Shown here: positions 58,216 to 64,000 of the stretch, in pieces
Numbering within the stretch: the stretch's first letter is position 1
Layout: each line of letters starts with the position of its first letter
Assembly (NCBI GenBank): GCA_014155875.1
Contig: JACEFZ010013560.1
Span: 124,001 to 188,000 of the forward strand
Source of the DNA: Cepaea nemoralis
Taxonomy: Eukaryota; Mollusca; Gastropoda; Stylommatophora; Helicidae
Direction of reading: 5' to 3'
Length of the DNA: 64,000 nt
The notes under the pieces: model-generated
Told to the model about the DNA's origin: nothing
The model's input: the letters and a program-made list of their open reading frames with translations, nothing else
Database searches by the model: none
Program-made: the position numbers and the translations under genes

Positions 58216-58228
58216 TTTGTGTCTTCGT

Positions 58229-58240
58229 TATTTGTCGTAA
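58229..58240. repeat. Target duplication of the Penelope element, right
   Basis: TATTTGTCGTAA, identical to 56000-56011. Confidence 0.93.
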
Positions 58241-60010
58241 GATAAATATCTGATCTATTGTTGATCTGTTTTGTCTAAAACCCGCCTGGTAGTCACCTAA
58301 TATGTCTTCTGAATATGGTTTTAGTCTATTTAGTAATACTGCGGATAGTATCTTATAGCTTGTGGACAGTGGTGATATTCTTCTATAATTTCCACATTGG
58401 AACTTGTCTCCTTTCTTAAAGATAGGTATCAATAATGACTCTTTCCAGTCATGGGGTAATTCTTCTGTCCTCCAGATTTTTATTATTAGTTCGTATAGCT
58501 TTAGATGTAATGCATGGCCACCTGCCTTTATAAATACAGCAGCAATTTCATCAGTCCCAGTTGCCTTATTGTTTTTAAGTCGTGTGATTACATATAGGAT
58601 TTTTTCAAATGTAGGTTCTTCACTTTGTGGTTCGCATGTTAGAACCTCTTCCTGTGGGAAAATGTTACTCGGAGCTTCACAATTTAGTAATTCAATAAAA
58701 TATTCTTTCCATGTGTTGCACATTTCCTCACTGGTATTTATCATATTCCCATTGTTGTCTTTTAAACCATATGTGTTTTGTTGGTGCCCTCGTTTCATTG
58801 ATTCATTTTTCTGGTGATTAGTTTCCATATCTTTGATTATATTACTCATATATTCTCGCTTCTGCTGTCGGACTATTTTTGTAGCCTCTTTACATTCATT
58901 TCTATAATGCTCTTCCTTTTGGATGTTATTGATGTCATTTAACCATACATGTCTGGCATTCTTCTTCCTAATGGCTGCTTCTTCACATTTTTGATTGAAC
59001 CATCTGTTCTTTCTATGCGTGGTTAACACACCGAGACATTCTTCTGCGGTAGATTGAATTGGATTCTTGATGTTCAACCAAGTTTGGTCAACGCTTTCCT
59101 CCGAAGGGTTTTGCAGAGTTTCAAGTTTACATTTTATTTCATCTGTAAATTTCTCTTTGACTGTAATGTCTTGTAGTTTTTCTCTGTTATATGTTGGGTG
59201 TAATCTTTGTAATTTAGTATAGAAAGCTCTCTTAAGTTTTATTTTAAATTTTGCTCCAACGAGGAAGTGGTCACTGTGGCACTCAGCTCCTCTATAACTT
59301 CTGACTTGCTGTATGTTTGATGCATTTCTGTTGTTAATTAAAATGTGATCTATTTGATTATAGGTTCTCTTGTCACATGATTTCCAAGTTTGTTTGTGTA
59401 TATCCTTTCTTTGTAGTCTGGTACTGCTAATCTGCAGTCCTTTGGCTTCTGCCAGGTTGATGACTCTCCATCCATTATCATTTGAAGTTGTATGTAGGCT
59501 TTCCATACCGGCCACTTTTTTATTAGTTTGCTCTCTACCTATTTTTGCATTGAAGTCTCCCAGCACAATCAGGATGTCCTGTTTGGGGGTTTCTTCTATG
59601 ACATCTTCCAGATCATTATAAAAGTCTTCTTTAATATCATCTTCTTTCTCTTCAGTAGGTGCATGTACATTAATCATCGTTATATTTTTCCATTTACCTT
59701 TTATTCGTAATTTACTAATCCTGTCATTAAAAGCTTTAAAGTTTAAAACGTTCCCCCATAACTCTTTTTTGATGACAAATCCTGTTCCTAATTCATGTTT
59801 ATTTTGGGTGTTTCCTCCATATATTATAATCATTCCATTTTGCTCTAAAGTACCCTCTCCTGGCCACCTTATTTCTTGAATTGCTGTTATATCCATTTGA
59901 TATTCAACCAGCTCCCGGGTTAGTTCTTCAGCCGCTCCAGCTCGATATAGTGTCCGTACATTCCATGTTCCAAATCTCAGAAGTCCTTTAACGTTCCAAG
60001 GTCGTTGTCC
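58241..60010 (-). pseudogene. RTE-like LINE ORF, endonuclease and RT start
   Basis: The endonuclease begins LRFGTWNVRTLYRAGAAEEL (before the first in-frame ATG at 59896), then MDITAIQEIRWPGEG, TMINVHAPTEEKED, VLGDFNAKIG (catalytic GDFN), YNQIDHILI and CHSDHFLVGAKF. A linker with KNNKATGTDEIAAVFIKAGG, SLLIPIFKKGDKFQCGNYR and FRQNRSTIDQIFILRQI leads to RT blocks 1-2. The frame is open from 59896 to the Penelope joint. Conserved sequence before the first ATG means the start codon has been lost or lies further upstream in another frame. This protein both nicks and copies. RTE elements have no ORF1 of the L1 kind. Confidence 0.92.
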
Positions 60011-60275
60011 AGATAAGTCAGTCCGATATCGAGGCTCATGTATTTGTTTCGTAACAAAGAAAGGTTTTTACAAAGGTGGGGATGTTAACCCCACGCTTCA
60101 ACCCCCAACCTGGGGGACCAGGGTGTTTCTCTTTGTCTGTTCTCTACCCTTTGACCTGTCGGGCTTAGGAGGCCCTGCTGGTAGCTACGCTACCGCCGGC
60201 ATAGCTCTCAGGGTCATTGAGAAACTCAAGCTCCCCCACCACGACAAGGTGGAAACACCATCGGAGACGTTAATT

Positions 60276-60581
60276 GCCAGAAAAATATAAAGCCAGCTAG
60301 AGATGAAAGTTGTTTCCCCACCTACCATTGGAGGGAACCGTCCAAAAAGAGAAACCTGGACCAATGCAGCAGTTATTGCCCATGATGTCTATAAAGGTTT
60401 CCACTCAGGCATTGAAACCTTTTTCTGCAGCGATTAATCTTGAGGAAGCGTACAACCGAGTACCATTGGATTGTTTAATGCTTCAGCTTCATGAACTCAA
60501 GATAAGTCCTTTCCTCCTTAGTTGGATCGCTGCAGCCCTCCTCCAACGGAAAGTAGTTTTTAGATTTGGCAGTTGGACATC
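60276..60581 (+). pseudogene. I/Nimbus-like LINE (copy B), RT motif A region
   Basis: It resumes after the RTE-like LINE. NLEEAYNRVPLDCLML (motif A region), LKISPFLLSWIAAALLQRKV and VFRFGSWTS match the 45660-45790 region of the RNase H-bearing element. At 60581 it is interrupted by a 160-bp stub. Confidence 0.75.
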
Positions 60582-60741
60582 AAAGAACCTCAATGGCTCG
60601 GAACGCTGAAGAAGAAGAAGAAGAAGAAGAAGAAGAAGAAGAAGAAGAAGAAGAAGAAGAAGAAGAAGAAGAAGAAGAAAAAGAAGAAGAAGAAGAAGAA
60701 GAAGAAGAAGAAGAAGAAGAAGAAGAAGCAGAAGAAGAAGA
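60582..60741 (+). mobile_element. 24-bp RTE-like stub with a long (GAA)n tail
   Basis: AAAGAACCTCAATGGCTCGG plus AACG (60582-60605) is the exact 3' end of the RTE-like LINE, followed by about 45 GAA triplets. The flanks are AGTTGGACATC at 60571-60581 and 60742-60752, a perfect 11-bp target duplication. It is an extremely 5'-truncated insertion. Confidence 0.93.
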
Positions 60742-60752
60742 AGTTGGACATC

Positions 60753-61020
60753 GGAACCAACAACAATATATCCTGACCTACCACAGGGATCACCATTATC
60801 TCCGGTGCTGTTCAACGCCTAAAAACCCAAAACTCAATAGCGTAAGTACTTGGTGTGTACAAGCTGGGGCAATGGTCAACCCAACAAAGGCAACAGTGAC
60901 ATAGTTCTCTTTGAATAATCATATTGTCAACACACCAACACCAACTGTAAATCTGTGTTCAGAGATTGGAAAAAATTCATTCAATGAAATACCTGGGGAT
61001 ACGTTTTTATTGAAGCCTTG
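60753..61020 (+). pseudogene. I/Nimbus-like LINE (copy B), RT motif B region
   Basis: It continues the same frame: YPDLPQGSPLSPVLFNA is RT motif B. Later TWCVQAGAMVNPTKATV and SLNNHIVNT (as in 45790-45820) lie in shifted frames. No YADD is visible: a deletion around 60830 joins motif B to the segment after motif C. Confidence 0.7.
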
Positions 61021-62681
61021 TATACCAGTGTAGGAAGAACAAGGTCTGTTGGCTTTGTATAAATAAGGTTTATTTCCATGGTATGACAACTTCTACAAAC
61101 ATGGCGTCCTTTCAGCTTCAGACCCAGATGTTTACTGCCGCTTAACAACCCACTACGTCACGACTTGAGCATCTCTCCTCCCATTCTCCTCCGATGTTCA
61201 ATCGTGCTGTAGCCTTTTCCCACCAAACACTAATACCCTACTTCTGTTACACCTCCCTATGTTTTTCTAAAGAATTTTTCCTATAAAGGAAAAAATCTTT
61301 ACTTCTAATCCCCTTACTCTATTCCCTCTTTTTCCTTACCTCTCCCAGTTCCTCTAATCTTCCCCAAACCAACTCCAACTTAAGTAAATATTCTATTTCT
61401 TTAACTCTTTCCCCTGCTATATAGTTATCCACTATACAGTTATATATTTCTGGCTCGTTCTTGGCTCCTTGTTGTTCCTGTATAAAATATACATATCATA
61501 AGAACAGCTCGTATAATCGTTATCGTACCTTTGACATTATAAAATTCCTCACTCTTCCACAACACAGGATGGACAAAAACAATGTAGTTAGAAAAAGTAA
61601 AGAAGCGGTGCGCACCGAGAGAGAAGTATAAAAAATGAATATTCAACATGACCACATTTATATACAGTAATGAATAGTTAACACACTCACATTTACCTCC
61701 CTTGCCAATAAAAATTTTTTTTGTAAAATAATTTTTAAAATACATCTTACGAAATAGATCTTTGTTCTCTATAAATCAATTTGACATACACTTATATAAT
61801 CAACATTTATATTGCCATCCACAATCTTGTCTATTTTTCGTTATCTTCTCTTTAACCACGAGCCCATATTCATATTCTATGAACATTTTTAATATAATTA
61901 ACGCTGGTTTTTCACAGCTCCTATATCTTGCCCCCATATATCCCATGATCTGTTTCTTTGTCCAGCTATATATATATCCCCACTTATATGCTGCCATTCA
62001 CAGTCTTTCCCCAACCTTATATCTTCATATAACACTACTCCCATTTTACTAACAGTTCATATCTATAAGAACCTCTTCAAGCAACTTAATATTCACAAAG
62101 AGAATATGTCTCTATATTATCCCTCAGTAGTTTTATTAACTCTTTTCTGAACGAAAGGCCTTAAACAAAGCCCCATGTAATTGAAAATTAAACTTACTTA
62201 ACTAAATTTATAACCTATTCATTAACAATGTAACATAATATACAAAACCAATCATTTAAGCGAAACAAAATCAAAATAAGACATCATTCCCCCTAAATTA
62301 TCCAAAGAAAAACACATTTTAAAATGACATAACATGCATTTTATCAAATCAGAATAAAATTTTCTATTACTACCTATCACTATTGGACACTTTTACGGAC
62401 CAATAGTTTGTACTCAAAATACTAGGAACACAATAATTCTATTCTAAATCAATTAATCAAATAACAACAATCATTTTACAAGACCAAATCAAGCAAAAAA
62501 AACATATTATATATGAGGCATAGAATTCAATAAAACAAATGTCTTCTCGCTAAAGAGAAGGTTTTCAAAAAAAATATAAGTCCCTTCAAATTACTATACG
62601 AATCAATGTAACACATATTTATTCCTATAATTCCTTCGTGAAAACACAACAAGTCACTGCCCAGTATGTTCATATTATAGA
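61021..62681. other. No recognisable gene; possibly LTR or leader sequence
   Basis: AT-rich, with polypyrimidine stretches. It lies between the end of the I-like LINE and the Ty3/gypsy pol remnant. It could contain an LTR of the latter, but no matching pair or ends were found. Confidence 0.4.
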
Positions 62682-63295
62682 CCTTCTTCAAATGCTAAGA
62701 ACGAGCGTCAACATAGGACGTTATACGACGTGATAGCAAAGATTGTTGATGAACATGAGAAAGATTGGGATCTATTCTTAGGACCTGCCCTTAGCGCTAT
62801 TCGCACAAATCAAAATGAGAGCACGGGGTTTTCACCATTCTATTTAATACACGGGAGAGAACCAATACTACCTATAGATAATCTATTAAAACCAAGACGG
62901 AAATATATGGGGAAGATTTTCAAGAGACCATAATACAAGAAATGCATAAAGCACACGTAAGATTAAAGAATAATATAATTAAAGCTAGGGAAAGACAGAA
63001 AAAGTACAAAAATGTAAATACAAAGTTACAGGAGTTTAAAGTAGGTGATAGAGTTTATTACAAGAAGCATAGAAGAAACTCTAAGTTTGACGCTCGTTGG
63101 GTTCCAGGTTATTACGTTTTGGAAAAGCTAGGAAATGTATCGTATAGTATCAAGAACCAGATCACGGGACATGTGGCAAGGGCACACGTAGAGCACTTAA
63201 GAAGAGATGAGGATGAGAAGAGAAATGATAATTATAATAATAATTGTTATTCGGACACCGGATACTTAGATGAACAACTCTTGATCCGATGGTAA
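62682..63295 (+). pseudogene. Ty3/gypsy integrase C-terminal part
   Basis: The reading NERQHRTLYDVIAKIV, LGPALSAIRTNQNESTGFSP and FYLIHGREPILPIDNLL is the end of the integrase core. A frameshift near 62908 precedes EMHKAHVRLKNNIIKAR, then VGDRVYYKKHRR, KFDARWVPGYYVLEKL (a GPY/F-like module) and ARAHVEHLR. Integrase inserts the LTR element DNA. The fragment lacks the HHCC finger and first catalytic residues, and its end meets a minus-strand RT-RNase H fragment. Confidence 0.85.
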
Positions 63296-64000
63296 ACTCT
63301 CAAACTCTTCTCTATTTATTATGGCAGAATCTAATATATTGACTTGCCAGTTTCGGTCGTCTATCTCTGGTTCAGCTTCATCTTCTGTGTCTCCTGATGA
63401 CTGTGGGTACGGGATCCTAGACAATAGATCAGCGCATGTGTTAATCCTACCTGGAATGTACTCAATTTTTGTGTTGTATCCCTGTAGATTCAATGCCCAC
63501 GTCTGTATTTTCCTGTTCTGCACTGGAGCTTCTAAAAAAGACTTTAAAGGCATATGGTCAGTTCTAATAACAAATTTGCGTTATGTAAGTAGTAATTTAG
63601 TTTCTGAAGAGCATAATGAATAGCATAAGCTTCTTTTTCAATAGTCGTTCCATTTTCCGTTGCGACTTGCTAAGTTTATGAGATAAGAAGTAAATTAGCC
63701 TTTCATTTTAACCCCTGGTATTCCAGACTCTTTTCCTTCATATGGCTGAACCAAACATGCTCCTATTGCATTGTCCGAAGCATCTGTATATAGTATTAAC
63801 TGTTTGTTCAAGTCTGGATGCGTCAATAGTGGTACCAGTGTTAAACTGTTTTTTAAATACTCGAACGCTTTTTGACACTCATCATCCCACTTAAATCTAG
63901 CGTATTTGCCCGTTAAATTTGTAATAGGTTCTGCTATCTTTGAAAACGCTGGGACAAACCGCCTATAATACGCACAGGTTCATATAAACGCACGCACTTC
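63266..64000 (-). pseudogene. Ty3/gypsy RT end and RNase H
   Basis: From the window edge leftward: CAYYRRFVPAFSKIAEPIT, FKWDDECQKAFEYLKNSL and LILYTDASDNAIGACLV (RNase H first Asp), then, after shifts near 63650, FVIRTDHMPLKSFLEAP, WALNLQGYNTKIEYIPG and TCADLLSRIP. A TGA near 63982 replaces a conserved Gly codon. The order is normal for Ty3/gypsy, but the adjoining integrase piece is on the other strand, so the two are inverted. It continues beyond the window. Confidence 0.85.

Larger units (their letters stand above)
56012..58228. mobile_element. Penelope-like element with inverted ends
   Basis: The 2.2-kb insertion lies between 12-bp repeats. The left 1.7 kb is a minus-strand copy (RT plus GIY-YIG), and the right 0.5 kb is a plus-strand copy that has the N-terminal part of the protein joined to the 3' end. 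They meet head to head near 57742. The outer about 228 bases (56047-56275 and 58000-58227) are inverted repeats with two differences seen by eye. A further 35 bases (56012-56046) are only on the left. Penelope-like elements often have inverted or tandem partial copies at their ends. The near identity points to a young insertion. Confidence 0.93.
54853..60262 (-). mobile_element. RTE-like LINE, full length, split by a Penelope element
   Basis: The flanks are a perfect 13-bp repeat, GGAGACGTTAATT, at 54840-54852 and 60263-60275. Subtracting the nested element and one 12-bp repeat leaves about 3.2 kb, the usual RTE size. The 5' region (60262-60010) is GC-rich with CTCCCCCACC and GGGGTTAACATCCCC words. 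The 3' end is NLNGS codons and a short (GAA)n tail. Its insertion split the RT frame of the I-like LINE. Confidence 0.92.

Noticed and set aside
60566..60904. Poly-Glu, poly-Lys and poly-Leu frames
   Set aside because: Produced by the GAA tail of the RTE-like stub.

Overview
The window is animal nuclear DNA, most likely from a mollusc and probably a gastropod (inference). The reasons are GT-AG introns, cathepsin B-like exons, mollusc-type tRNA-headed SINEs, and a retroelement mix of Tx1/L1-like, RTE-like, I/Nimbus-like and Penelope elements with long simple repeats. No bacterial or organellar signal was seen.

Host genes are sparse. A cathepsin B-like gene on the + strand contributes exon 1 (43534-43662), exon 2 with the catalytic cysteine (49590-49815, carrying a +1 frameshift and an in-frame stop) and exon 3 (50624-50739). 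A second, slightly different exon 3 lies at 291-406. Both exon 3 copies sit in a segmental duplication (1-2194 versus 50330-53694). A truncated PIH1D1 retrocopy lies at 35154-35504 (-). Exons 4 onward of cathepsin B were not recognised.

Layout. 1-2194: duplication copy A (minisatellite, exon 3, SINE-like repeat, hAT MITE, CAT repeat, I-like LINE fragment). 2195-3588: decayed Ty3/gypsy gag. 3589-9944: mostly unique or unidentified sequence with small tandem repeats. 9945-35153: a minus-strand graveyard of Tx1-like LINEs (four copies with ORF1 and/or ORF2, plus a copy made only of 3' UTR), with a SINE whose head looks like U2 snRNA. 35931-39660: a + strand LINE split by a hAT transposon with one nonsense codon in its transposase. 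41670-47200: further LINE, SINE and MITE pieces. 43534-50739: the cathepsin B-like gene, with a LINE carrying RNase H in its first intron. 50330-61020: duplication copy B, which has taken two nested series of insertions: hAT MITE > SINE > RTE-like fragment, and I-like LINE > RTE-like LINE > Penelope element. 62682-64000: inverted Ty3/gypsy pol pieces.

The most interesting material is the Penelope-like element at 56012-58228. It has reverse transcriptase plus GIY-YIG endonuclease, is arranged head-to-head with about 228-bp inverted ends, carries a candidate hammerhead ribozyme in each end and is flanked by a 12-bp target duplication. Next come two places where successive retroelements share one target sequence as their flanking duplications, the U2-headed SINE, and a 24-bp stub of an RTE-like element with a long GAA tail. 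Target site duplications read directly from the sequence give a relative order of insertion.
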